A stretch of 64,000 nucleotides of DNA from Thermococcus onnurineus NA1 (GCF_000018365.1 NC_011529.1:558001-622000), one strand, 5' to 3'; shown: positions 43,701 to 53,244, counted from the stretch's first letter. Made by a program: numbers and translations. The notes: generated by a model from the letters alone, not told the origin.

Positions 43701-43724
43701 GCTTGAGTTTAGCGGGGTGATACC

Positions 43725-43913
43725 ATGGGAAGCGGAACCGCGCCGAAGGGCAGGAGAAACCATACTCCCACTCACATCAAGTGCCGCAGATGCGGTAAGA
43801 GGTCATACAACATAAAGAAAGGCTACTGCGCCTCGTGCGGCTTCGGCAGGAGCAGGCGCATGAGGAAGTACAGCTGGTCCCACAAGTGGAAGAAGAAGAG
43901 GAACCTCCTCTGA
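43725..43913 (+). CDS. rpl37e: 50S ribosomal protein L37e
   Basis: 62 residues, strongly basic. Zinc-binding CRRCG and CASCGFG, and the start [19 protein letters not shown], are diagnostic of L37e in the large ribosomal subunit. Cotranscribed with the Lsm gene. A T-rich tract directly after the stop (CTTTTTTCTCTTTCC) fits an archaeal U-tract terminator. Confidence 0.97.
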
Positions 43914-44028
43914 ACTTTTTTCTCTTTCCTTTAGTTCGGTCTCTTCTCAGTGCGTATAACAAATCATACTATAGACCACAATCCTTTTAAGTTCCTATAT
44001 TAGTTTTACCGTTTAGAGGGACGTCTTA

Positions 44029-45396
44029 ATGATGTTGAATGAGGATCAGCGAAGGCTATGGAAGCTTGCCTGGCCGGCCATCATGGGCAACATATCCCAG
44101 ACCCTCCTCAACTTAGTTGACATGATGATGGTCGGCCAGCTCGGGGCGCTTGCCCTGGCCGCAGTTGGCCTCGGTGGACAGGTCAGCTGGTTCATGATGC
44201 CGATTATGGCAGCGGTTGCGACAGGAACTCTTGCCCTTGTAGCGCGTTTCGTTGGGGCAAGGAACGCAGAGAACGCGACTTTAGCTCTGGAGCAGAGTAT
44301 TTACCTGTCTTTTCTCCTTGGAATCCCCGTGATGCTCTTCGGCTGGTTCTTCGGCGATGACATACTCAGGATAATGGGCGCGAGCGATAATGTCGTTGAG
44401 CTCGGCTACGAGTACATAAAGGTGCTCTTTGCCTTCTACCCCATAAGGTTCGCGGGATTCACGGCATTTTCGGCTCTGAGGGGTGCTGGCGACACAAAAA
44501 CGCCTATGAAGCTTGGAATACTCATGAACATTGTCAACGCGATCCTCGATTACCTGCTCATCTTCGGAGAGTTCGGTTTTCCAAAGCTCGGTCCGGTCGG
44601 AGCGGCGTGGGCTTCCGGAATCGGCATAACGACGTCTTTCCTCATCGGGCTCTACCTCCTCTGGAGCGGAAAACTGGTGCTCCGGTTCAGGCCTAGCTGG
44701 TCGTTCCATGTAGAAATGGCAAGGAGAATCCTCCGCATAGGCATCCCCACGATGGTGGAGCGTGGCCTATTCAGCTTCTACAACTTCCTCTACATGAGCA
44801 TAGTGACGCGCTTTGGAACCATCGCTTTGGCCGCACACCAGGTCGGCCTTAGGGTGGAGAGCATAGCCTACATGCCAGCCTTTGGCTTCAACGTGGCCAC
44901 GGCCGCTTTAGTTGGCCAGAGTCTCGGTGAAGGAAAACCAGATAAAGCTGAAAAGACCGTCTACGAGGCAATTAAGATGGTCAGCCTCTTCATGACGACG
45001 ATGGCGGTAATCCTCATAGTCTTCCCGCGCTATCTGGTTATGCCCTTCATAAGCACGAGCGACCCGAACTACGAGGAAGTCCTCCGCCTCGCGGCAATAT
45101 ATCTAATAATCGTCGGTATAAGCGAGATACCCCTTGGCTGGCTCTTCGTCCTCGGAGGTGCCCTGAGGGGAGCGGGAGACACCAGGAGTCCTATGTACAT
45201 AACCGCGGTGAGCAAGCTGCTCTTCAGGATAGTCCCAGCCTATCTGCTCGGTTTTGGCTTCACAATAGGTTCGTTCCACTTTGAAGGCCTCGGCGTTATA
45301 GCGGCGTGGATAGCCATGAGCCTTGAGACCTTCACAACAGCGGCACTCTTCTGGTTGGTGTTCAAGCGTGGAAAGTGGAAGTACGTGAAGGTGTGA
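44029..45396 (+). CDS. MATE family efflux transporter
   Basis: 455 residues with 12 membrane segments in two homologous halves. LAWPAIMGNISQTLLNLVDMMMVGQLG, AFRFSALRGAGDTKTP-like AFSALRGAGDT in the first half and GGALRGAGDTRSPMYI in the second are the MATE repeats. It probably exports cationic compounds in exchange for sodium or protons. TATA-like CCTTTTAAG lies at about 43983. It is convergent with the ferritin-like/VIT1 gene. Confidence 0.9.
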   Translation: MMLNEDQRRLWKLAWPAIMGNISQTLLNLVDMMMVGQLGALALAAVGLGGQVSWFMMPIMAAVATGTLALVARFVGARNAENATLALEQSIYLSFLLGIPVMLFGWFFGDDILRIMGASDNVVELGYEYIKVLFAFYPIRFAGFTAFSALRGAGDTKTPMKLGILMNIVNAILDYLLIFGEFGFPKLGPVGAAWASGIGITTSFLIGLYLLWSGKLVLRFRPSWSFHVEMARRILRIGIPTMVERGLFSFYNFLYMSIVTRFGTIALAAHQVGLRVESIAYMPAFGFNVATAALVGQSLGEGKPDKAEKTVYEAIKMVSLFMTTMAVILIVFPRYLVMPFISTSDPNYEEVLRLAAIYLIIVGISEIPLGWLFVLGGALRGAGDTRSPMYITAVSKLLFRIVPAYLLGFGFTIGSFHFEGLGVIAAWIAMSLETFTTAALFWLVFKRGKWKYVKV

Positions 45397-45426
45397 TTGC
45401 CTGAGAAAATCCAAAGAGAAGGAAGT

Positions 45427-46521
45427 TTAAAGTGCCGAAACGTGGAACACTGCCTCCATCAGCCTTCCGAAGAGGTAGCTCAGGAACGCTGCACCGAGAC
45501 CCGTTGCAACCATCTCGGCGACCTTCTTCCTTATCGAGATTCCTGATAGGAGCGATATGATGGTTGCCACTATCGCCAGGGCAGAACCGGCCAAGAGTAT
45601 TGAGAACGGCAGAGCCGTTAGGGAGCTTGAAGCGAGGAAGTACGGCGTGACCGGGAATGCAACGCCTAACAGATAGGATATTCCAGTGTAGAGCGCCGCC
45701 CTTATCTCGTTTTCCTCTGCCTCTGGAATGAGAAGCTTCATGATGGCTTCGCTGTTGTTAGCGAGTTCCTTGGCAACTTCTTTGGCAACTTCCTCGGGCA
45801 TGCCGCCTTCGGTGAGTTTATCAATGAGCTCTTCCATGGCCTTCTCAGGAGAAACCCGGAAGAGAACCTCCATCCTGTCCCGAATTGCCTCCTTAATCTG
45901 CCTCTGGGAACGGACCGAGACAAAGGTTCCTATCGCCATCGAGAGTGCCCCAGCAACGCCGACGATGAGACCACTTATTCCGACGAGCTGGGGATTGTTG
46001 GGGTAGACCGCGGAGAGACCTGTTACAGCACCAAGGATCTCAACGAGACCATCGTTCATGCCAAGAACTAAGTCGCGCGTGTTTTCGACGTGGAAGCGCT
46101 GCTTGCTCTCATAGAAGAACTTCTCGTGCTCCAGCTCGTCGAGAATGACCTCTTTTATTTGCTCCATCTCTTCGGGAGTAAAGCGGTCAGCGTAAGTCGT
46201 GAGGTACCTGAAGTACTTCTGAATTGCACTGTTCTCGCCCATCTCAAGGAGGGAAGCGACCGAGCCAGGACCGAGTATCTTCCGGAGCAGCTTGACGCTC
46301 CAGATGGTGAGCCTCTTAACGCTTGGCTTCGGGACTTCTCCGCCGTGCTGTGTTATGAAATCATACCAGAACTTAGCGTGCTTTGATTCTATGTTCGAGA
46401 GCCTGAGAAACTCCTTCCTTATTTCGTCGTCCTTCTCTATCTTTGCCAGCTGGGCGTAGAGAACCGAGTCTGCATACTCGTCCTTGTAGAACTCCTTCGC
46501 GAGTTTAAGCATCTCGTCCAT
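45427..46521 (-). CDS. Ferritin-like/VIT1 fusion membrane protein (MbfA-like)
   Basis: 364 residues. The N-terminal ferritin-like domain (about 1-150) has the di-iron pattern YADSVLYAQLAK, NIESKHAKFW and LDELEHEKFF. The C-terminal VIT1/CCC1 domain starts DLVLGMNDGLVEILGAVTGL and has IVGVAGALSMAIGTFVSVRSQ, with four to five membrane segments. Related proteins export or sequester ferrous iron and oxidise it under stress. GGAGGTGGGC precedes ATG 46521. An inverted repeat ATCGGAA/TTCCGAT lies upstream of its promoter. Confidence 0.9.
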   Translation of the reverse strand: MDEMLKLAKEFYKDEYADSVLYAQLAKIEKDDEIRKEFLRLSNIESKHAKFWYDFITQHGGEVPKPSVKRLTIWSVKLLRKILGPGSVASLLEMGENSAIQKYFRYLTTYADRFTPEEMEQIKEVILDELEHEKFFYESKQRFHVENTRDLVLGMNDGLVEILGAVTGLSAVYPNNPQLVGISGLIVGVAGALSMAIGTFVSVRSQRQIKEAIRDRMEVLFRVSPEKAMEELIDKLTEGGMPEEVAKEVAKELANNSEAIMKLLIPEAEENEIRAALYTGISYLLGVAFPVTPYFLASSSLTALPFSILLAGSALAIVATIISLLSGISIRKKVAEMVATGLGAAFLSYLFGRLMEAVFHVSAL

Positions 46522-46564
46522 TTGCCCACCTCCGTAAGAAATCCGAAGAAAAGTTAAAATGCCT

Positions 46565-46588
46565 ATCGGAAGGTTGAGGAATTCCGAT
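46565..46588. promoter_or_regulatory. Inverted repeat upstream of ferritin-like/VIT1 gene
   Basis: ATCGGAA (46565-46571) and TTCCGAT (46582-46588) are perfect complements around ten bases. The repeat lies just upstream of an AT-rich promoter-like TTTTAACTTTT (minus strand) for the iron protein gene and just downstream of trm1. It could be an operator or the trm1 terminator. Confidence 0.4.
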
Positions 46589-46605
46589 CGTTCTTCAATA
46601 TGAAA

Positions 46606-47739
46606 TCACTGAAGTTCCCTCAGCGCCTCAAGCACCTCTTCAAATGGTGCGTCCGTTTTAAGGGCCGTCGGCGAGAAGTGCGTCCTCGTTGCCTTATAGC
46701 CCTTCTCGTAGAGTATCTCGATGACTCCAGCGAGCTTCCTGACCTCAAGCCCGTGCCTCCTCGCTACCGCGTGGGTGTCGTAGAAAAATGGGACTTCAAG
46801 CTCGTCTTTTAAGAGTCCCAAGAATTTCTGTGTTTTTTTACTTCCGAGTGGATGTTCAGCACTCAGCCTATGAAGCTCCTCGACGAACTCCTGGTTCTTC
46901 AGCGGGCCAAGCCACAGCGGCCCATGGGCGGTGGCTTTCGATGGGAGGAAGGTGTTTTCAAACTCGAACTTTCCGCTCTCGTCTTGGTAAAGGTAGCCAA
47001 GCTGCTTCATGCTTTTATCTGCCGTCTTTGCTCCGTTCCTCAGCTGGAGGAAGGCCCTGAAGTAGTGGTCACGGTAGTAGGCCAGAAGAACCTCAACGCC
47101 GAGGTCGTATTTGGCAGCGTACCTGACGAGGGTCCCAATGAGGATCCTAAGGCCTGCCTCATGGCAGAGCTCGCCCCTTATGGGCTCTGCAAGGTATTTG
47201 CGCAGGCAAGCGTTCCTGTAGGCTCCGCAGAGGACTCCAGTGTCGGTCGCAGTGATAGCCAAAACGCCGCGCCTTTTTACGGCTCTAAGAGCCGAATCAA
47301 GGAACTCCATCGGCGAGCCGAATGGGTCCAAGTCAACGAAGTCGAAGTATCTAAACTGCTCGTTCATCAGCCTGTTAGCGTCGGCGTTGGTTACAACCAA
47401 CGTTTTTTCTCCCTCGAGAACGGCCATCTTCCCTTCGATTTCGAGCTCTCCGGAGAAGTTCAGTTTCACGTTATCGACTATAAGCCTGAACGCATTGGGA
47501 TTTATGTCGTTGAGCCATATCTCCCCAGCAGGGGTTTCGAGGGCGTAGCGGATGCCTCTTATCCCTGTCGCAGAGAGCGCATCAAGAACGCGCCTGGAGC
47601 CGAGAGCCTTCAGAGCAAGAACGCTTATGTCTCTGTTCAGAGCCATAAGGGGATTGTAGAAGACTGGCGCATCGTAAATCCTCTCGGCCTTTGGAACCAA
47701 AATCCTCGCGAGACCTTCCCTCACTTCCTTTAGCTCCAT
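46606..47739 (-). CDS. trm1: tRNA (guanine(26)-N2)-dimethyltransferase
   Basis: Dimethylates G26 of tRNAs with S-adenosylmethionine. The N-terminus [14 protein letters not shown] and [15 protein letters not shown], the SAM motif [16 protein letters not shown], and [20 protein letters not shown] are diagnostic. C-terminal domain with [13 protein letters not shown]. The length of 377 residues is normal. Of two adjacent ATGs the second (47739) has better spacing from GGTGAG. Located between L35Ae and the iron protein on the same strand. Confidence 0.95.
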
Positions 47740-47771
47740 CATCTCACCAGAGAAAGAAAAGGTTGGGGGGT

Positions 47772-48038
47772 TTAAAGGATTTCGACGTAGTCGCCGAGGG
47801 CCTGTCCGGGAAGGCCTGGCTTGAAGTAGGCCTTGACCTCACCGCGGTTGCCGTGAGGTTTGAGAATCTTTCCAACCATCTTCTTTCCGGTCGGCGTCCT
47901 CCAGACGACCTTCCTGCCGATGAGCCTGGCAGCCTGCTCCCTTCCGTCAACGCCGAGCGGCTTGAGAATCATGTGGTGGTTGTCCTGGTGTTCGTGGGTA
48001 CCGGCGTAGGCAAGGACGATGGCCTTTCCACGTGGCAT
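47772..48038 (-). CDS. rpl35ae: 50S ribosomal protein L35Ae
   Basis: 88 residues, basic. [37 protein letters not shown] and [17 protein letters not shown] are diagnostic of L35Ae. The ATG at 48038 is preceded by GAGGTGAGG; the GTG/ATG of the longer frame lies inside that site. It is 32 bases upstream of trm1, probably in one transcript. Confidence 0.96.
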
Positions 48039-48086
48039 CGCCCTCACCTCCACCGAAGGGGGTTCACTGGAGGGAACTTTTAAGCT

Positions 48087-48743
48087 TTATCCTTCAAACC
48101 CGGCGAGCCCATCATCTATATCAAGTATCTCCCTAATGTCCTTGATTTTGACGAAGTTCTGCCTCTCGAAGAGCAGAGCCACGTCGCTCTTGTAGGGAGA
48201 GGCCTTCTGGACGAGGAGTGTGTTATCATCGAGGATGTAGGTGAACCTTCCCGGGCTGTCATCAACCCACACGAATGGCTCATCAGGATAGAGCGCCCTG
48301 AGGGTCTCGAACTTCTGGAGCATGTCCTTCGTACCCTTAAATGTTATAACCTCATCGAACTCGTCGTACCAGTTCGTCTTCTTCATGAAGATGACCTTTC
48401 CGCCTGGATAAGTGTGCTCGCCAGAGAAGCTTATAACGCGCCTTCCGCGCTTTCTCAGCGTTCTGATTACCTCCTTCGCGAAGGGGAAGTCCTTAATGTA
48501 CTTCGGCATCAGCTTGTAGTACTCGTGTATCGTTCCCTGGGCCACCAGCTCGTGGATGACGCCAAGGTACTGGTAGGTCAGCTTGCCCTTGATGAAAAGG
48601 AAAAGTGCCTTGTAGTACTCGTCATAGAGGTCGCTCTCTATCACGGCGGGAATGGTTTTCTCTATAGCTATCGTGAGAGCCTTCTCAACGGCACCCGTGC
48701 TGTCAACGAGCGTCCCATCGAAGTCAAAGAGGTAAACTACCAT
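48087..48743 (-). CDS. HAD superfamily hydrolase
   Basis: 218 residues. Motif I FDFDGTLVDS, motif II ISFSGEH, a conserved lysine in FMKKTNWYDEF or FKGTKDML, and motif IV FVWVDDSPGR. A helical cap lies at about 20-95. The substrate is unknown; the VDDSP ending differs from the phosphoglycolate type and resembles nucleotide or protein phosphatases. GGTGATACC lies upstream of ATG 48743. The same-strand L35Ae gene begins 49 bases after its stop. Confidence 0.82.
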   Translation of the reverse strand: MVVYLFDFDGTLVDSTGAVEKALTIAIEKTIPAVIESDLYDEYYKALFLFIKGKLTYQYLGVIHELVAQGTIHEYYKLMPKYIKDFPFAKEVIRTLRKRGRRVISFSGEHTYPGGKVIFMKKTNWYDEFDEVITFKGTKDMLQKFETLRALYPDEPFVWVDDSPGRFTYILDDNTLLVQKASPYKSDVALLFERQNFVKIKDIREILDIDDGLAGFEG

Positions 48744-48830
48744 GATTGAGGGTATCACCTACGGAGTTATAACGCTTTCTTCCCGAAAGGATTTTATTAA
48801 TGAAGCCCATCATCACGTCTGGTGGTTGTG

Positions 48831-49877
48831 ATGAGAATCGAGAGACTCCAGGAGTACATCTCAGAGAAGGGTCTTGACGCCGCTCTAATAACGAGAAGGG
48901 AGAACCTCTTCTACTTTACCGGAAGCTCACCCGTCCTTGGTGGCTATCTCGTTGTTACCCCAGACGAGAGCGTGTTTCTCGTTCCAGAGCTCGAGTATGA
49001 GGAGGCGAAGGAGACTTCAAAGGTCCCCGTTGAAAAGTTCAAGGCTGGAAAGGGGCTGTACGAGAGGCTGAAAAGCTTCAAACTAAGAAAGCTCGGCATT
49101 GAAGGCAGAACGAGCTTTTCAATGGTTCAGGCCCTCAGGGAAAAGGCCGGTGTTGAGGACTTCGACGTTCTCGATGAGGTCATCAAGGAGCTCAGAATCA
49201 TTAAGACAAAGGAAGAGATAGAGGTCATTGAAGCTGCCTGCAAGATAGCCGATATGGCCATGATGGCGGCGCTGGAAGAGATAAGTGAGGGCAAGCGTGA
49301 AAGGGAAATAGCCGCGGAGATGGAGTACGTCATGAAGATGAACGGCGCGGAAAAGCCAGCCTTCGACACTATAATAGCCAGCGGCTGGCGCTCTGCTCTG
49401 CCCCACGGCGTTGCCAGCGACAAAAGGATAGAGCGCGGCGAGCTGGTCGTTATCGACGAGGGCGCCCTTTACAGACACTACCATTCCGATATGACCAGAA
49501 CCATTGTTGTTGGCTCCCCGAACGAGAAGCAGAAGGAGATCTACGAAATAGTCCTTGAGGCCCAGAAGAAGGGTGTGGAGGCAGCAAGGCCTGGAATAAC
49601 GGCCAAAGAGCTTGACACCATTGTCAGGAATATCATAGCCGAGTACGGCTACGGCGACAACTTCATCCACTCCACCGGCCACGGCGTAGGCCTTGAAATC
49701 CACGAGTGGCCTCGTGTGAGCCAGCAGGACGACACAGAGCTCAAGCCGGGCATGGTAATAACTATCGAGCCCGGTATATACATTCCCAAGTTCGGTGGAG
49801 TTCGCATAGAGGACACCGTTCTCATAACCGAGAACGGCGCAAAGAGGCTTACCAAGACTGAGAGGGAGCTCATCTGA
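48831..49877 (+). CDS. pepQ: Xaa-Pro dipeptidase (prolidase, M24B)
   Basis: Cleaves Xaa-Pro dipeptides and thus complements the prolyl oligopeptidase encoded near 5.3 kb. The N-terminal creatinase-like domain (1-120) has ITRRENLFYFTGSSP. The pita-bread domain has the metal ligands in VVIDEGALYRHYHSDMTRT, HSTGHGVGLEIHEWP, TIEPGIYI and GGVRIEDTVL. The dinuclear-metal first ligand is in IDEGA. Length 348 residues, matching the Pyrococcus enzyme. The ATG at 48831 follows GGTGGTTGTG. Confidence 0.95.
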   Translation: MRIERLQEYISEKGLDAALITRRENLFYFTGSSPVLGGYLVVTPDESVFLVPELEYEEAKETSKVPVEKFKAGKGLYERLKSFKLRKLGIEGRTSFSMVQALREKAGVEDFDVLDEVIKELRIIKTKEEIEVIEAACKIADMAMMAALEEISEGKREREIAAEMEYVMKMNGAEKPAFDTIIASGWRSALPHGVASDKRIERGELVVIDEGALYRHYHSDMTRTIVVGSPNEKQKEIYEIVLEAQKKGVEAARPGITAKELDTIVRNIIAEYGYGDNFIHSTGHGVGLEIHEWPRVSQQDDTELKPGMVITIEPGIYIPKFGGVRIEDTVLITENGAKRLTKTERELI

Positions 49878-49941
49878 CTCCTTCCCCATTTCTCTCACAA
49901 CTTTTTAAAGCCCGATACCTATTTTTTCAGGGGGTGAGAAG

Positions 49942-51015
49942 GTGCAGATAATCCACGAGGATCCCAAGGAGGGCAAGGTGAAGGTCAAGGCAGAGACTCT
50001 CGATGATCTCTGGCACCTCTACCACATCATCGACGAGGGAGACGTCGTTTACGCCAAAACGCTCAGAAAGCAGAGCCAGAGGAGCGACTCCCTGAGAGCG
50101 GAGAAGGTCGAGGTTATCCCAGTCTTCCTTGGAGTTAGGGCGGAGAAGATAAACTTCCACAAGTTCGCCAACCAGGTACGCGTTACCGGGCCGATAGTCT
50201 ACGCGAGCAGGGAGGACGTTCCCCTCGGGAAGTACCACACCATAGCCATCGAGGAGGGCACGGTAGTCACAATCCAGAAGCCACGCTGGAAGGAGCATCA
50301 CATCGAGCGCTTGAGGGAAGCGGTCAGCGCCTCCAAGCGCGCCAGGGTCATGATAGTCGTTATCGATGATGGCGAGGCCGACATGGCGCTGGTGAGGGAA
50401 TATGGCGTGGAAATACTCACGAGCATAAGGCACAACCTCGGCGGAAAGCGTTACAACACGGACAGGGAAGCCGAGGAGAAGAGGTTCTTCCACGATGTGG
50501 CAAAGACCATGGAGGAGATAATGAACCGTGAGAAGGTCGAGAAGGCCATAGTTGCCGGCCCTGGTTTCGTCAAGGAAGACTTCTACAAGTTCCTCCGAGA
50601 GAACTATCCAGAGCTGGTCAAGAAGGTCGTCATCGAGGACACGAGCGTGACCGGCAGAACGGGCATCTACGAGGTTATCAAACGTGGAACCGTCGATAGG
50701 GTCTACCACGAGAACCGCGTTGCGAAAGAAGTCCAGCTCATTGAAAAGGTGCTCGAGAACATAGCGAAGAACAACGGCCTAGTTGCCTATGGCCTCAGGG
50801 AAGTCGAGGAAGCAGCGAACTACGGCGCGGTTGAGACGCTCCTGGTTCTCGACGAACTGCTCAAGGGGGAGATGAGAGAGAAGATCGAGGAACTAATGGA
50901 CGCTGTTAGATACTCTCGCGGTGAGGTCGTCATCGTCAGCTCAGAGCATGAAGGAGGGGAGAAGCTGAAAGCCCTTGGAGGCCTGGCGGCTCTGCTGAGG
51001 TTTAGAGTGAAATGA
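49942..51015 (+). CDS. pelA: mRNA surveillance protein Pelota
   Basis: 357 residues, an eRF1-like protein that rescues stalled ribosomes together with aEF1A in archaea. The N-terminal Sm-like domain (about 1-130) contains DLWHLYHIIDEGDVVYAKTL. The central domain (ARVMIVVIDDGEADMALVREYGVE) and the C-terminal domain (GAVETLLVLDELL, VVIVSSEHEGGEKLKALGG) follow. There is no GGQ loop, as expected for Pelota. GTG start at 49942, preceded by GGGGGTGAGAAG. Convergent with the PurM-like gene. Confidence 0.95.
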   Translation: MQIIHEDPKEGKVKVKAETLDDLWHLYHIIDEGDVVYAKTLRKQSQRSDSLRAEKVEVIPVFLGVRAEKINFHKFANQVRVTGPIVYASREDVPLGKYHTIAIEEGTVVTIQKPRWKEHHIERLREAVSASKRARVMIVVIDDGEADMALVREYGVEILTSIRHNLGGKRYNTDREAEEKRFFHDVAKTMEEIMNREKVEKAIVAGPGFVKEDFYKFLRENYPELVKKVVIEDTSVTGRTGIYEVIKRGTVDRVYHENRVAKEVQLIEKVLENIAKNNGLVAYGLREVEEAANYGAVETLLVLDELLKGEMREKIEELMDAVRYSRGEVVIVSSEHEGGEKLKALGGLAALLRFRVK

Positions 51016-51018
51016 GCT

Positions 51019-52017
51019 CTACCCCTCTCCGTACAGCTCTGTGTAGGGGTCCCTTTCAAAAGTCGGGAAGGTCTTTTCTTTCCCTCCTTTCACAAGAACC
51101 CGTTCTTTTTCCTCCGTGAACTCCCCGAGCTCAAATGCCATAATTCCATTTTTATTTAATTCTGTAATTAAAGCATCAGCTTTCTCTGGCGGCGTTATGG
51201 CTATCAGCGTTCCCGTTGAGGAAACGCTCCACGGCTCAAGGCCGTAGAACTCAAGCACCTTCCTTACCAGAGGGTCGAGGTAGAGCCTATCCGCATAGAC
51301 CCTGAACCCAACCCCCGAATTCTCAGCTATCTCGTGGAGCGCTGTTAGGCCGCCTTCGGTGGCATCGTGCATGCCCCTGACGAACGGCCTCGCAATCAGG
51401 GCGTCAGGAAGGGCAGTCTCAAATGTGAAAAGCCTCTTAAGCCTCTCGATCTCCTTGAATGTTAGAAACTTCCTTAGCTCCTCCTCCCGAAAATACGCGG
51501 CAGAAACGGCAAACTCGAGGCCGATCTTGGCGGTAACGATTATTTTATCGCCCGGCTCCGCCAGCGGGAGCTTTAGTTCGTCTTTTCTCACCAGACCCAT
51601 CGCGGTGGTCGTTGAAGTGGGCTCTGCTATAGTTGGGTAAGCCCCAGTGTGGCCACCAATTATGGAGCTTCCATACTTGCGGCACTCGGTGTTTAGGCTT
51701 CTCATGATGTTCTCCAGGAAACTTCTCTCGGTCCCAGGGGGAAAGAGCAGATCAACTATCAGCCACCTTGGTCTTGCACCAAAAACTGCAACATCACTCG
51801 CTGCAAAATGGTAGGTGAAGAATCCGAAGGTTTCTTCGGGCACGCCAAGTGTCGGGTCTGTGGCGACGATTAAGTAGTGCTCGTGGTCGTATTCGAGGAC
51901 TGCCGAGTCGAACCCTTCCCGCGGGCCGTAAATAACCCGAACATCCTCAATTCCAATGTTTGGAAAGACAACTTCTCTCAGAACATCATTCCTTAACTTT
52001 CCGGGTGGGAGTCTCAC
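51019..52017 (-). CDS. PurM/HypE/SelD-superfamily ATP-binding protein
   Basis: 332 residues. The N-terminus (LPPGKLRNDVLREVVF, FDSAVLEYDHEHYLIVATDPTLG) and GGHTGAYPTIAEPTSTTTAMG fit the AIR-synthase fold shared by PurM, HypE, SelD and ThiL. GMHDATEGGLTALHEIAENSGVGFR resembles HypE. The C-terminal cysteine of true HypE is absent, so it is not the hydrogenase cyanyl-transfer enzyme. A GTG start overlaps the PP-loop gene stop by four bases (GTGA). Such proteins activate carbonyl or carboxamide groups as phosphates. The shared operon implies a joint function with the PP-loop protein; the substrate is unknown. Confidence 0.82.
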   Translation of the reverse strand: MRLPPGKLRNDVLREVVFPNIGIEDVRVIYGPREGFDSAVLEYDHEHYLIVATDPTLGVPEETFGFFTYHFAASDVAVFGARPRWLIVDLLFPPGTERSFLENIMRSLNTECRKYGSSIIGGHTGAYPTIAEPTSTTTAMGLVRKDELKLPLAEPGDKIIVTAKIGLEFAVSAAYFREEELRKFLTFKEIERLKRLFTFETALPDALIARPFVRGMHDATEGGLTALHEIAENSGVGFRVYADRLYLDPLVRKVLEFYGLEPWSVSSTGTLIAITPPEKADALITELNKNGIMAFELGEFTEEKERVLVKGGKEKTFPTFERDPYTELYGEG

Positions 52018-52808
52018 CCCTCAACCCTCCGGAACTTCGCGATTATTTCCTGTGCATCCCTTAGGGTTTCTTCATCGCAGTCCCAGCACATGATTTCGAA
52101 GCTCGGAACGCGGACGCTCATGCGAACCTTTTTTCTCCTCGCGAGCTTACTTATCTCGTAGTTTACTCTATAAGCCAAATCCATGAGCTTGGGAGTTACA
52201 ATTTCCTCACGGTCTATGTACTGCAACGGACAGCCCTCGCGCCACTGCCTTCTGCGGGCGTGTTCATACATGCGGTATGGCCTTATTCTGGCCTCTTCCG
52301 CAAGAGCTTCAACTTCCTCGGCGGTGTACTTAATCAATGGCCTGAAAAATGGGATGCCAATTCTCGGGAGGCCGCAGAGCCGTATATCCGTCCTGCACTG
52401 GTCGAGCAGGGCGCCAATTATCTTGTCGTTGGCGTTATCACCTTTAGCCAAAACATCAAAGCCGTTGTTGATGGCAAACCACTTGGCGTTCCAAAGCATC
52501 ACTTTCTTGCAGTTGATACATATGGGACCCTTTCTGCCAGCTGTCTCACGGAGAAGACCATCAGTTACGTCCACAAGGTAGTGTTCAACGCCGAGCTTTT
52601 TCGTAAATTTCATGGCCCAGTTGAGCGTTTCCCTCCAGCTCCAGCGGTGGAAGAATGTGAGGGCTGAAACGTTGAGACCTGCTTCATTGAGCAGGTAGAG
52701 GGCCAAGCTGCTGTCCTTTCCCCCGGAGAATAGGACAAGAATCCGTTTCTCATAAAGCCCGCTTCGTTTAGAGAACTCCCGTATTTCATTAACGACACTC
52801 TCAATCAT
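52014..52808 (-). CDS. PP-loop ATPase, tRNA-thiolation-like
   Basis: 264 residues. The PP-loop is LFSGGKDSSLALYLL. Cysteines are arranged as CINCKKVMLW, CRTDIRLCGLPRI, CPLQY and CWDCDEE, which recalls the TtcA/TtuA/Ncs6 group with metal or Fe-S sites. GDNANDKIIGALL and PFFRPLIKYTAEEVEALAEE are typical of this group. The N-terminal zinc finger of TtuA is missing. It adenylates a substrate with ATP, most likely for sulfur transfer to RNA or a small molecule. It is the first gene of a two-gene operon with the PurM-like protein. Confidence 0.82.
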   Translation of the reverse strand: MIESVVNEIREFSKRSGLYEKRILVLFSGGKDSSLALYLLNEAGLNVSALTFFHRWSWRETLNWAMKFTKKLGVEHYLVDVTDGLLRETAGRKGPICINCKKVMLWNAKWFAINNGFDVLAKGDNANDKIIGALLDQCRTDIRLCGLPRIGIPFFRPLIKYTAEEVEALAEEARIRPYRMYEHARRRQWREGCPLQYIDREEIVTPKLMDLAYRVNYEISKLARRKKVRMSVRVPSFEIMCWDCDEETLRDAQEIIAKFRRVEG

Positions 52809-52845
52809 GGGGAAAAATACTGAAAGAGGCTTAAAAATCTAAGCC

Positions 52846-53244
52846 TCAGATGTTAATCTTGCCGACCCACTTCTCGGCGAGATTGCCGAAGATCGGGAAC
52901 TTGTAGTACTCACCCTGGTAAGCCTTAAGTATTCCAAGTATCAAAAAGACAAGCCACGCCAACCACACCAACATACCCAGTAATGTGAAGAGAAGTCCTA
53001 GTGGTCCAGCAATGATACTCAGAATTGCACCTAGTATCCACAGAACTATCCAGATAATGGTGAGACCTATGAACGTAATCGTTGACTGCATAGCATGGAA
53101 ACGGACAAAATCACTTTCCTTCTCTAGCACCAGAAAGAGTATGCCAGTGAGCCATCCGAGCACATACGCCAGCAAAGCCTCAACGTTCTCCTCCATGCCC
53201 AGAGAAGTCTTCTTTTTGGGTTCTTCGGGTGGAATCTCCTCCAT
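52846..53244 (-). CDS. DUF4870 (Tic20-like) small membrane protein
   Basis: About 132 residues. A charged N-terminus (EEIPPEEPKKK) is followed by three to four membrane segments: NVEALLAYVLGWLTGILFLVL, then FVRFHAMQSTITF, WIVLWILGAIL and a last pair. FVRFHAMQS is the DUF4870 hallmark. Role unknown; related proteins occur in bacteria and archaea. GGAGGTG lies upstream of ATG 53244. It is divergent from feoA. A palindrome CTTACGTAAG lies in the shared region. Confidence 0.85.
   Translation of the reverse strand: MEEIPPEEPKKKTSLGMEENVEALLAYVLGWLTGILFLVLEKESDFVRFHAMQSTITFIGLTIIWIVLWILGAILSIIAGPLGLLFTLLGMLVWLAWLVFLILGILKAYQGEYYKFPIFGNLAEKWVGKINI

Noticed and set aside
46852-47733. Plus-strand open frame of 293 codons
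   Set aside because: Antisense to trm1, which has complete family motifs.
51019-52017. Calling the PurM-like protein HypE or SelD
   Set aside because: It lacks the C-terminal cysteine of HypE and the N-terminal Cys/Sec loop of SelD.
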